Below, one piece after another: positions 9,727 through 20,933 of a stretch of DNA of 29,405 nucleotides. The stretch spans positions 1-29,405 of the forward strand of contig JALMLS010000439.1 of assembly GCA_038496445.1 (NCBI GenBank), given 5' to 3'. Numbering within the stretch: the stretch's first letter is position 1; every line of letters starts with the position of its first letter. Below the pieces are notes generated by a model. The model did no database searches, was not told where the DNA came from, and saw nothing but the letters and a program-made list of their open reading frames with translations. This stretch comes from Trichosphaerium sp. ATCC 40318. Taxonomy: Eukaryota > Discosea > Flabellinia > Trichosidae. The position numbers were made by a program, and so were the translations under genes.

Positions 9727-12700
9727 TTAATTCGGAACTGCAAAGTGATGATAATTGATCAGATAAATGTTGTCATCTGGCGTTTTGTACAATTGTGCAA
9801 GTTTGTACACTCTTTTAAGCTCCACACACACAATTTCATCTGAAGGTTCAACTCTACAACAAACAATAAGCCAAAAAAACCCTCTTTGCCTCAATTGTGA
9901 TCACATACATCAAGAATTCTGTTTCTTCATCATAGCGGTATTCAGTATCAGAGACACGATAACACCTGTGGACATTAGTTAGCTTTTTGTGTAAGTAAAA
10001 GACATGTAAACGCACTCTCCTAGTATGAATACTGTGTTAGGTTGGTACAAGCTTTTGTATATTCGTTTTGTAGCAACATAAATGCAATTTCTTTTTGTTT
10101 CCTTTTGGTACGGTCGCCATGTTTTAAAAAGAGTCCTTTGTTCCATGGTGAGTTTGATTGTATCATCTGCAGACGTAACAGAATTGTACATAGCAAATGC
10201 TCCATTTTTTATTTCATCTGCTAGGTGAGGAAAGGAGTGTTCAATTGCTATTTTTTCTTCGAGACTTAACCATTTTTTTTTGCATTTGTTATTGCCTGTA
10301 ACAAGTGTCATGAGTTACACTAAGTTTGTCAAATGAATTTTGTAACTTACGTAAAGTCCATGTCATATGAGGCCTGTAGTAAAACGCTGGAGTTGTGACA
10401 GTAGGAGCTGGGTTCATTTTCTTTTTAACAATCACGCTTTGACACACATCATCAAATTTGCCAGCATAAGAAATCATAAGCCACGGAATCTCCTTTGAAG
10501 CAATGTCTCTGTAATAAAAATAAGTTTTTGTGCAGCCATTGTGTTATCAATGAACAATTAATAAACTGTACTGTATTTTATTGTGGTTTTTTGAGGACTT
10601 CTTCCAACTTTTAATGGTTGCGTGTTTTGATTCACATGCGTAAGTGCTGTCACCTGTCAAATGAACGTAAATCTGCTCTTAACGCACCTAAAATGCTTGA
10701 ATACACCAAATTTCTTTATCATGTACTCATAATGGTAAGGTATGTGAAAATTGATAGTGTTTGTGCTAAGATCTACAAATTTTTTGTAAGACGGAAAAAT
10801 TGTAATGAAACATTATTCACCTGGAAAGCTATCTTTTATTGCTTCCAACAAGCTTTTATATATGGCAGTAATCCTATTTAAGTGACCTTCAACAAGCAGA
10901 TAATCTCTTTGTGTCATGACTATGTACGACAACAAATTTTTCCTGTAAAAACTATTAGCAACAAAAAAAAAAAAAACACAATAAATACCACATGGACATC
11001 ATCTTGTTAGATAACACATTTCTAAACACCAACAATGCCATCTTTAAAAAAGTTCTCATATCTGTGCCATCCCAACTGTCTTTGACTAAACACCCTGTTT
11101 TGTTCCACACAGCTTTCATTCTGATGCGATGTGTTAACAAATTAAAGTAAAAAGAAAATAATATTTCGTACTTTCCTAAACCAGTGTTTTGTTGTCTGAT
11201 GTACTTTATCCGTTTGGTAACAGTTCTTTTTATCTCTGTGACAACGTTTTCTTCTTCTAGGTGAGCTATAGTTTCAATCAAAACAGTCTGTGATATCCCC
11301 AATATTATGTTGTGAAATGGACAGTACGGAGAGTCCAAAAAAAAATCAAACTTGAACGGCAGCATTAAAGCGAATGGAGTCTGATATAAAAAGCCAAGTC
11401 AGCTTTAAAAATAAACTCTGAGAAGACAAAATTGTACGAGAACTTGCCTTTTCATTGACTCCATAACAGTTCTTTACATGATTTTCATAATTTCTTGTGT
11501 CAAGGTCGTTCAATATCATTTTAGTTTTTCTGTGCTTTGCTTCTAATTCTTCAGCGTCCGTAATTGCTGTGAATGATGCTTTGGCCACTCTACAAATTCT
11601 GCAAGGATAAAAACAGGTGGTATTCTTCATAGCTATGTAAATGTAAAAAATGTGAATGATGTAACATTTAACGCACATATCAACCTGTTGGATCCTGGAC
11701 TGTCACCAAGTATCATTGTCAAACGTAAGAATACTGTAAAATACTATTGTAACAGTTTGTTAGTGCTCAAGAAAATTGGATTAAGAACTTTAAGCTTACC
11801 TTTCCTTCACTTTTGATGTAGCATTTCATTCCGTTAAAAACTTTCAAAAAATCTTGCACCACGTGTTTTAATAAATCTTCTTCATGGTGGCACTTAGGCA
11901 GCACAGACAACAACATTTTGCCTGTAGCATTGGCACTATTTGGTAAATTCCATACCACCATGTAAAGCGGTCCAAAAGTATCTTTTTTATCATAAGTGAA
12001 GTCGTCTTTACTTATGTATGCTGATACATTGTTAGGCAGAAATTGATGGCAATTTGACACTTTGCGTACCAGGAAGTAATATTGTATTGTGCTTATCAGC
12101 TTTATATCTATCCAACACATTTCCAAATATGGTTTTAATGTGAGATCCTGTTTCTGGCCCTCTGTAAACTTTATGGTCTGTAACTTCACCTTCAATGTTC
12201 GTAGTCACAGTTGGTAAATTGTCAATTATGCACTCTTTTATGCTGTTTCTGCTTGGCAAGTAATAAAGTACTCGTTTGATATGCTCTGATGGAGAATAGA
12301 ATGGAACTTTGACAGTTGAAACAGTTTCATTTGCTTTGTTTTTTTTTGGAACAATAATATGTTTCGTAGGCTTAAACTTCATAAGAAACTACAACGTATT
12401 TTTAGTCTAAAGCATGAAATTGAAATTAATACCTTGCTTTTGATGTTATTAAATAAAGTTTCAACACAACAAGAGATGATATCTACCAGAAGTTAACAAA
12501 AAGCCATAAAAAAAAAAAAGAAAAAAAGAAAACGAACCCTCATTTTTAACCCCGTAAAGCAGTAACGAGGTGTTAAATAAGGTCAAGATTTTTTGACAAA
12601 GGACTTTAGAAAGCTTGTATTCCATTTTTAAGGCCAATAAAAGATATCCAAACTTCTCTTCAGAAGTAGCATCAGCCAAAGATGCCATCGGTTCAAAATC

Positions 12701-13202
12701 AGGAGGCATATTATTATTTATTTCTGTTGATTTATGATATTAGTATAAACAATAAAGCAATCTTGTAACTTACCGTAGGGTTCTTGCAATTCAAATTGGT
12801 TGTCAAACATTTCTTCATCTTGATTGTTTTCAATCTCAAAGTTTTCATAGCTATTACTATCTTCACTGCTTACGCTACTATAATCCGCGTACTCTGAGCC
12901 ATAACCATCGCTTTCAGGGTCATCAGAATTCTCTTCATTAAAATTGTCGCAAGAATTATGTGAGCAGATTTCATACAGATTTTCTTCTACATTCATGTCG
13001 TCAGGCTCATTTGCGAGATTTGCCATCCTTTCTAAAACAAAAATTAGCATTAGCGTTGATATTCTATAAAAACCACAAAATACGTACCAGTACAAGCCAT
13101 AGCAGCTAAATGTTTGGTTGAATTGATGTGTTCATATTGAAAGTACCTTGTATTATACCGTCTATTGCAAATAATGCAATAAACTGTATCATCTTCAGCC
13201 AT
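9727..13202 (-). CDS. Transposon gene A, likely DDE transposase (871 aa) with C2H2 finger
   Basis: Seventeen exons: 13202-13088, 13031-12774, 12723-12538, 12482-12433, 12388-12070, 12020-11800, 11743-11685, 11598-11448, 11380-11172, 11120-10989, 10942-10821, 10772-10688, 10646-10572, 10508-10351, 10295-10004, 9965-9909, 9853-9727; the sum is 2616 nt with no stop. Residues 9-31 form a C2H2 finger (C9, C12, H25, H31). An acidic Asp/Glu/Ser region covers about 40-120. Motifs in the order known from CACTA/Plavaka/KDZ-type transposases follow: AYISKDDFTYD (310-320), LTMILGDSPGSN (about 391-402), SPYCPFHNIILGISQTV (470-486, the MHNLFLGTAK-like site) and ACESKHATIK (639-648, the EAKH-like site). I infer the catalytic triad from D315 or D316, D397 and E641. 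The intron after exon 8 needs a GC donor (GCAAGT). The role would be cutting and rejoining the element's ends. AATAAA at 9719-9714. Confidence 0.8.
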
Positions 13203-13346
13203 ATTGTTAGCAAACACTGTAAAGTATAGTTTTATAAGTGTCAAATTAAGTCTCATTACAACGAGGAAAAATTGGTTGAAACGCGTTTAAACTGAGCTAT
13301 TTATTGTATCATCTAAAAAAAAAAAGTGAGCATGTACATAAATAGA

Positions 13347-16300
13347 TTATCTTTCGCACTTAAATCTTGACAAGTACTTTTCTTTTCTGACAGTGTAGGC
13401 TTTTTCTCGTTCTATAATGTGATCATCGCTGTCTGTTGTTGGCTTATTAGTTAAAGGTGGAATTAGCAAATGGTTTTTACAACAAGGACAGCATGGCAAT
13501 GTAGATCGTATTTTGTTCTGCCTTTTTTGTTGTCTAAATATAAAATACGATTGATTGCCACAGTATCCCCAGCCATGAATGTATGCTTTTACAATCAAAG
13601 CTTTCTCATAACCTCCAATAAAACTATTAAGTTTGTGGCTCATGTAATTATTAGCGTACCAACTGTTGATTTACCAATGAGAGAAAAGGATAATATCAAA
13701 TATGTAGCCCCTTCCCAAGTATCCATCTTTTGTTGTGTCCTCAAAGACAATTCAGCCATCTCAATCACATTATTTAAAGTATCCTTGTTATCGCAACCTT
13801 GTATTATAAAAAGATTGTCTCCAAAATATCTACAAAACCATCAATTGTTGTATTGGATATTGTTTTTTTTCGTACTCTTTGTTGACAGCGACACTTTTTG
13901 TTATAACTTTTAATCCAGGCTTGGTCGTTGCATGTGTACTGCCAAACATGCAGTTGTAGATAGTAGGAATAAGCTGTAATTGTTTGAAGCTGAGTGGAGA
14001 GTAAAAAAGTGCATTACTAAAGCAAAAAAATGTACATACCCGTTTTTGTTATATAACAGCACATCACCGTCATCCAAATAAAGGTGTTCATCAGTTTGCA
14101 TATTGTACATAGACCTTCCAACTATGCAATGAAGATTTGCTTTTACTTGGGGCATGTGCAAAGGTACTCTAAGTCTGTGGTCCCAGCGTATCTGTTTAAA
14201 AGGGCTTCTTTTAATGCCGTCCATCAATTTGTGCAATTTTAGCATTTTCTTTGCGACAGTTTCAGATAATGGCTAACAACGTAAGTGAAATTGCAGTTAT
14301 ACTAAACGTTGTATGAAATATAGTACCTCATCATTTATTTGTATGTGCCTCAATACTACAGTAAAGTAGTTGGTAGTGGCTGTAGAGTAAGCAGCTTTTT
14401 CACATGTGACTTTAACGGAGTGTGGAATACTCCTTGGACTCTTTACTATCTTACCATTGTCATCTTTCTCTACGCCATGCAGTCCCCACACAAATTGTTT
14501 TTCAATGAGTTTGACTGCATCATCAATGATAATTTCTTTTGTGTGACGATCGCCGTTTTTAAATACCACAGCTGCACATGTAAACCCGCTATTTGTATCC
14601 ATTGCCCCACCAGTTCCATCACAATGTCTGCCCAGCTCAGCACTCTTTTCAGTCCACCCCTTTTTGATGCAAATCAGTCAAAAATGGCACAGTAAATAAA
14701 TAAATGAAATACTATCGTACTTTTATTTCAACGTGTAGCTTTGAACAGTCACGCTTATAATCCAAACTATGCTTCAAACCACATTTGTAATGAAAAACAC
14801 ACAAGGGTTCCAATAATCTCTTATCTTCGGCATCCAAAAGATATGTGGGATCACAAAAATTATTGCCTTTGGCTTTGCCAGAAACAGGAGCTACCCATCC
14901 AAAGGGATCACAGTCTTCCGCATCTTTGAAAGAAACTGAAGAATAAGGACTCACATAATATGGTGTATTTATATTCGTGTCAGTGTATGCTCTAAGCTAA
15001 ACTGAACGATTAGTGACACAAGAAAAACTTTGTAAAAAAACCAAAAAAAAAAAAAAATGGAAAATAGTTTTTAGCACCCTGTATCGTAGTTTCTTTTTGT
15101 GTCGCAACACAAACTCTTTTAAACCTGCAAAAATAGAGCCATCATCCAAGGTGTCAGGGCCATTGATATTGGCATTGTACAGAAAAACACCACCAGAGTT
15201 TAATTCCGATATTTGAGATAATTTTGTAACCTTGACAGAGTTACTTGTATAAACACCAAACCTGTTGAGAGGGACTGAAACATCTTTTTCATTTTGAACA
15301 CCACTCTCCAATAATTCTTTAACCTTTTTTTGCTCCAGCAAAGTCTTTTCTAACTTCTGGTAGTCTATGATAATGGTTTCTGCACTCTTTCCCACTCTGA
15401 AACATTCGATCGCAGCATTTAAACTTCTTACACTTGGTGGCCTTCTCACCTTTATTGTTCGATGATCTAACTGTTGTTGAGCCACCCTGTGAATGACCAC
15501 AGCACATTTATAAACATCACAAGCTTGTAAATCTAATGTATTGGTGGCCTACAAATAAGTTTAACTAAAGTAAAAATAATCGGTTTGATACCCTTTCCAA
15601 TGTTTCATAGAAAGATTCTGCAGTTGGAATTGGACCATTTGCAGCAGAAGAAGCTCGTAATATTGTCTTCAATTTCTTGTGTCTACAACGACATTAATAA
15701 TTCGCAAATAAACACAATATGTGAATGAACAATACCTGTTATCTGCTTGTACCGTTATATGTACTTGTTTCATCCAAGGCTCCATATCTTTTTTACTTTC
15801 ACTTTTTTTGTAGAGCTTTTGAATTACTACGTCGGTTAAGAGGTTGTATAACCTCTTTTCAGTGCTAATTATTTGTGACATATATTCTTTCTCTTGAAAT
15901 GGCTTGTTTCTAAGTGGCATCAGAGGAAATTACGAGAAATAATGTACATATTATGACTTGTTCTTGTCTTTTGTTTTTTGGTATTTCTAATATTCTAAAA
16001 CAAATGTCATTAATAGCATTAAAGTAATAACACTCACCATTACATATGCCAGTTGTACATGTGCGCTAGATGCTTTTCTCTTTTTAGACAACACTTCACC
16101 AATGTCTTCTTCATCAACATCTGATATTGAATCGTCGCTAGGAACATCAAACGATCCATTTGCATGTGTATCTACAATTCCCTGACACAAAGTGAGATTA
16201 AAAATGTAAGTGTTCTGTACAGTTGTTGGAAGATCAGTGTCACCTGCTTCACTTTCATCAAAGCTCACATTTGCAGCGTCAATTTGAATATCATCAATAA

Positions 16301-16519
16301 TGTTTTCTCCAATGTCCTCTTGACTGCCTCCAACAACGGTACCACTGTTGTCTGCACCTTCAACAACGGTACCACTGTTGTTTGTTCGTCTGATTGCTCT
16401 AAGCGCCCTTGCTCTTGCATTATTTAAGCGCCTATAAGAAATCACAATTAACGAGACTTAAAACAATTTAAAACCAAGCCACACATGCACCTTTGTTGGC
16501 ACTTTCCTACACTTGACAT
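13347..16519 (-). CDS. Transposon gene B, unknown 860-aa protein with C-terminal CCxCC
   Basis: Twelve exons: 16519-16491, 16431-16038, 15994-15948, 15909-15736, 15682-15592, 15548-15078, 14996-14721, 14659-14327, 14272-14040, 13989-13876, 13829-13675, 13612-13347; the sum is 2583 nt, fully open. The order of parts is: an Arg-rich start, a short direct repeat NNSGTVV/DNSGTVV (about 25-40), an acidic stretch, a basic SKKRK cluster (125-129), a helical region, a conserved-looking core containing GRHCDGTGGAMDTNSG (504-519), and a C-terminal cysteine/histidine cluster LPCCPCCKNH (811-820) fit for metal binding. I do not recognise the family. Its position beside the transposase suggests a subunit or subterminal-repeat binding protein, as TnpA serves in CACTA elements; this is inference only. 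The stop is 144 bp before gene A's start and AATAAA lies between (13305-13300). Confidence 0.72.
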
Positions 16520-17155
16520 ACTTAAATGGACGTTTAAGGATCTACAACTAAGGTAAATTGAAATAAAACGTACAAGCACACAAAACGGGTAAAAACTTCA
16601 AACGCTTTTCACCCCACCTACATTTTTGTAGCACACACGATTAAAGAGCGTTTGAGCGACTTTGCTTACTTTTTAAGCGCCAAAAATTTTATTGAGCGTA
16701 TGGCGTTATACGCGCTAATAAACGCCATTGAGCGAGCTTTTCAAATTTTTGTGATTTTTCAAAAAAAAAAAAAATTTCTTGCTGAATAATTTTAGTGTAC
16801 GCCAAAGATTTGTAGCACCCATTTAAAAGTACGTTTTTATGATCTATTTTACATACCAAAGGAAACGACGATGGTTTTTAGAAGCTTTTTTCAAGGCCAC
16901 AATTTTTTATCCCCTGCTTGTCCTCCTCTAATGTCATTTTAGTGCGTAAGACAACAAATACGTGTTAAATAGCACTTTTACACAAAAACCTCAAAAAAGA
17001 CACTCACAGATGCTCGCATTTGCTTAAAAACGCTCGCATTCACTCACAGATGTAGAAAAATTATTTTTCAAGGTAATTTACTGGTATTTACCTGTATAGT
17101 CCAAGAATCTTCCGCTGAATCCTTGCTTAGAAGATAAAACGTTATGTGAAAGCTT
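16520..17155. promoter_or_regulatory. Upstream region of gene B, AGCG-rich, with a short stem
   Basis: No gene is seen. The region is dense in AGCG/CGCT motifs. An 8-bp inverted repeat (ATGGCGTT at 16700-16707, AACGCCAT at 16721-16728) encloses ACGCGC. It presumably carries the gene B promoter; no clear TATA box is evident next to 16519. Confidence 0.4.
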
Positions 17156-17167
17156 TTTGACTTCAAG

Positions 17168-17455
17168 CATACGCTTTCGCCAAAAACACTGCCATCAAAG
17201 ACGCTTTCATCAAGGACGCTGCGCTGCCACCAAAGACACTTTCATCAAGGTGCTGCCACCAAGACGCTTTCATCAAGGCACTGCCAAAAACACTTTCATC
17301 AAGGACATTGCCACCAAAGACGCTGCCACCAAAGACGGTTTCATCAAGGCGCTTCCACCAAAGACGCTTCTACCAAAGACGCTTTCACCAAAGACGCTTT
17401 CATCAAGGACGTTTTCATCAAGGACGTTTTCACCAAAAACGCTTCCACCTAAGAT
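17168..17455. repeat. 15-bp minisatellite
   Basis: About 18 imperfect units of consensus AARGACGCTTYCAYC are arranged head to tail with a few length variants. The unit is a multiple of three, so two frames stay open, but there is no start or splice context that makes it look coding. It lies in the divergent spacer between genes B and C. Confidence 0.85.
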
Positions 17456-17730
17456 GCTGATAGTACCTTGAGAGAGCTTCTTGCTTTTCCAGTGACTTGG
17501 TGGTTTGTATTTGAGGTCAAACCACCAAAACAACACTTTTGACATTGCATGACCACCAAAAAGATTGGCATCACTACAGGTACGTCGCTTTTCGGCTGTG
17601 TTAGCGCAGTATATACTGCAATAATTAAAAATAACGTTCATTAGCATTTTCACCAGTAAAAATACTTGAAGGGCGCTAGGATAACGTACGTATTATATTA
17701 ACGCGGAAAATAACACTTTAAGACGTTTTT

Positions 17731-18050
17731 GTATTACATTTTCTAAAACTGTTCATTTTTTTTTAAAAACGCTCCAATACGCCCACGCGTATATATTTAG
17801 CCACTTTACGTGTCTCGTTAATTACATTATTTAAAACTGTTAATTTTTTTTTAAAAACACTCAAATACACCCACGCGTATATATTTGGCCACTTTTGCGT
17901 GTTTCTTGTATTACATTCTCTAAAACTGTTAATTTTTTTTTAAAAACACTTAAAAACGCTCAAATACGCCCACGCGTATATATTTCGCCACTTTTAAGTG
18001 TTTTTTTCTAACAATTACATTTGCAGCTAAAACTGTCATTTTTTTTCTTC
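17731..18050 (+). promoter_or_regulatory. Tandem TATA-bearing repeats upstream of gene C
   Basis: Three full units of about 88-98 bp and a partial fourth run directly up to gene C. Each full unit has TTACATT, then AAAACTGTTMATTTTTTTT, then AAAAACRCTCAAATACRCCC, then ACGCGTATATATTT and GCCACTTT. The TATATAT lies at about 17790, 17880 and 17980. The last one is about 95 bp before the gene C ATG, suitable for a core promoter. Promoter function is inferred from position. Confidence 0.6.
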
Positions 18051-18075
18051 AATTGTTCTAATTTTTTATTAGAAC

Positions 18076-20000
18076 ATGGCCGCGCTAAATCATAGTAAGA
18101 AAATTGCTGCAACATTAATTGCAATGGATCCATGTACGCGTTAAAGAATATTAATAATAAGTTGACATTATCAAAGCTATGTGGATTATATATGTGGAAA
18201 AACATGTACAAGCATTGAGAAGAGAGTTTGGAGATACATTACATAAAGTGACTGTTGTGGGGCAATTTACAACTGAAAATTCAAACAGACTCAACAAACC
18301 GGAACGCGTGGAGAAGTACAATTACACGTACGTTAATAAAACATTTTTCTTTTTATTTTATTGACTTCTTTAGCTTTATACCCATTCAACGATTACAAAA
18401 ACATAACTATTTGAAGCGTTTATTAGACTTTCATGATGCTCACAATAGCACATGCACTGTCGCTGGTAGAGAGACAAATTATCCAGCGCAATTTTGCACA
18501 TCAAATTATCGCTTTACTATGGACAACAAAGCGAGAATTGTTGATTGTGTAGTGATGGATGCTCCTTGGTTGATGTTTAGATTTGTACGTACATTACTTT
18601 TGGTTAGTTATCTTTGTTTACTTTAATCTTAGCCGACCGTCAGCAAAATGAGGGTAGTCGTACACAAAGCTTATATCGAGCAAAGTTGGAACCTTGTTGA
18701 TGTTTTATTGCAGTCGTCTCTTTGTCCTCCTCCATCTAGTAAGTGCTATTATCAATTGTAAAACAGCTCATAATAATTTCATAGGTCCGTGGTGTTTTCT
18801 AGGCGACATGGTCAGAGTCCATTTTTCTTTGGTAGATCAAATCATAGGCGCAAAGTACGTTGTAGAATAATTACATGACTTTGTATTAACTTTATAATTA
18901 GTGATTCAAGGCAATTGACCGTTGGTCAGTTCATAAACGATGATAAGATCAAAAAACCAATGGACGCCATTACAAATTATCAACGAACTCTTTTGACTAT
19001 ACCACCAGAGATGTTTGACGCTATTCGAAGCTTCGGTGGCCTTGAGTTTGATCACACTCTTTCAATGGTGTGTAAGGCCTTTGTGTCTACATTGTTTATT
19101 AGACACAATGGACAATGGCTTAAACATGGAGTCTGGGTTAAACATTCAAACGATGGTAAAAGTTCTATCTTCGCTACTTACAATTGTGGAAGATGTCTCA
19201 AAGTGGTATTTGAAGAAGCTATTAACTCATTCATGTACAAGTGCGTAACTACTATGTACCTTGTTTAAAAATAATAGTTTAATCTAGAGATGTTTTTCTG
19301 TTTAGTTCTGAAGGACATTTGAAACGAGGAACCAGAGTAACCACTGAGGGCGATAAACAACGAATTGTAGAGGTTGCATTTGCCGTACGACAAGATTCAT
19401 ACGAGGTTGAAAATTTCTTCACTTTTAAGAATACGCAGTACATTTCAACGACAACTTACTCATTGTCAAAACAATTGCTGCATTGTTGCATTGAGGCTAT
19501 TAAAAATGGCCAACGGTTTTTGGCTATGAAAATCAATTATCAACCTGAAGATGAAGTAACATGTGTTTGTTATGACAAGGACACACAAAAACCTTACATA
19601 GAAATATCCGATGGATTACTCATTAACCATTTCACTGGCACAGAAGAAGGTACGAAGTTTATTTGGAATTTATTATTATCTCAGTTTTAATACGATGAAT
19701 GTAGAGCTAGATGCAGAATATAGTGGTGCCCAATTTGTTGAAGAGACTTCGTCGTTTTCTCTAACATTTCCAATGTGGCCTTTTATTTACCATTATACTG
19801 AAGAAAGGCAACACTACAATGGCTATTCATGGTTGCATCCGAATATACTCACTCCTGTGATTTATTCGAACTGCATGACAGCATTCTTGACATTTGAAGG
19901 TTTGTTTACTTTTCCTAACTTTAGCAAATGGAACGAAGCCATGGACTCATTTTTGTTGGTATCATTGGATCATGAACACCATCTACGCTTGATTATGTAA
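18076..20000 (+). CDS. Transposon gene C, unknown 524-aa protein
   Basis: Eight exons: 18076-18133, 18177-18327, 18374-18584, 18633-18738, 18785-18854, 18902-19240, 19306-19649 and 19705-20000; the sum is 1575 nt with all phases consistent. The start AACATGGCC is the first ATG in a good context after the promoter repeats. The protein looks like a soluble alpha/beta protein with several aromatic-rich stretches (KHGVWVKHSND, FPMWPFIYHYTEE) and scattered cysteines, with no clear zinc-binding spacing, signal peptide or membrane span. No family is recognised. AATAAA at 20004-20009 follows the stop within four bases. It is the only gene of the element on this strand and diverges from gene B. Confidence 0.78.
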
Positions 20001-20039
20001 ACCAATAAAGTAGTTAGTTTTTTATTCAAGGTTTATGTT

Positions 20040-20190
20040 ACATACGGTAAATAACAGTAATTACTGTATAATGTCAATTACCGCAAATTTACCATTGTGA
20101 TGGATTTTTTTTATTCAGTAATTACGGTCAAATCCCTTTTTTACAGTAAATACCATTTTTTGACGGTAATTACTTTGAATATTTTTACCC
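20040..20190. repeat. Right inner subterminal repeats
   Basis: Several inverted copies of the TTACNGTNAA motif set seen at 6930-7410 occur here, including TTTTTGACGGTAAT (20157-20170), the exact complement of the left 14-mer. The array is much shorter than on the left. Confidence 0.7.
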
Positions 20191-20600
20191 CTGTTATCAT
20201 AGTCTACAGTGCCTAATAAACCAGGGCATTTTCAGGTAATAACACAACTATTTATTTTATAATACAGTACACATACAATACACAAAACTCCTAAGTCCAC
20301 ATTTGAAAAAACCTTAAAGAAAATATGAGATGGTGTAGAAAAAAAAAAAAAAAAAAACTTACCTTGTAGTGTTAGAATTCCGCGGTCCTGGAAATATCGC
20401 GGAGTTCACTTCTACTACTGTTGTAGGTGAAATAGAGTGCTGTGGTTCGTTTGACGGTGGTTTCGTCTAATTTCATGAATTACTAAGAGCGCTAGGTGCC
20501 TATCTATATAAAACGTCAGTAGGTGATGTGAAAAAAAAAGTGTAAAAGTTGTTTGACTGTTACTTACCTTAAACCACTTCCTTAATGTGATCAATCCTAT
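20191..20600. other. Non-coding right arm of the transposon
   Basis: No gene is seen. There is an 18-base A tract near 20340 and two CGCGG-type words around 20390-20400. A 75-codon minus frame has no recognisable content. Confidence 0.4.
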
Positions 20601-20933
20601 GATATAGTATAGGCAATGCCTTATATATGAATTAAAATACAAGGCATATATTGCTTAAAAAAATAAGGCATAATAAAGGCATAAAGTACTTGCAATACAG
20701 GGCATTACTTGATTTTATGCAATGCCAAAAAATGCAATACAAGGCATTACCTGATTTTATGCAATGCCAAAAGATGGCCAAAAATGCCTGGTATTAATGC
20801 CTTTTTGATGAAGGCATTGCCTTTTTGTAAAAATGCCTTATTTTATTGGGCATTGCCAAATGCAAATGCCTTGATTTTGCCATCTAATGCCAAATGTTAG
20901 AAATATGCATCATTTTTTAAGGCAATGCCTAAC
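20600..20933. repeat. Right outer subterminal repeats (AGGCATT / AATGCCT)
   Basis: More than 15 copies of AATGCC/GGCATT occur in both orientations, several as AATGCCTTATTTT or ATGCAATGCCAAAA. They mirror the array inside the left end. Confidence 0.8.

Noticed and set aside
17157-17653. Coding frames through the 15-bp minisatellite
   Set aside because: They stay open only because the repeat unit is a multiple of three; there is no start context, splice context or non-repeat coding sequence attached.
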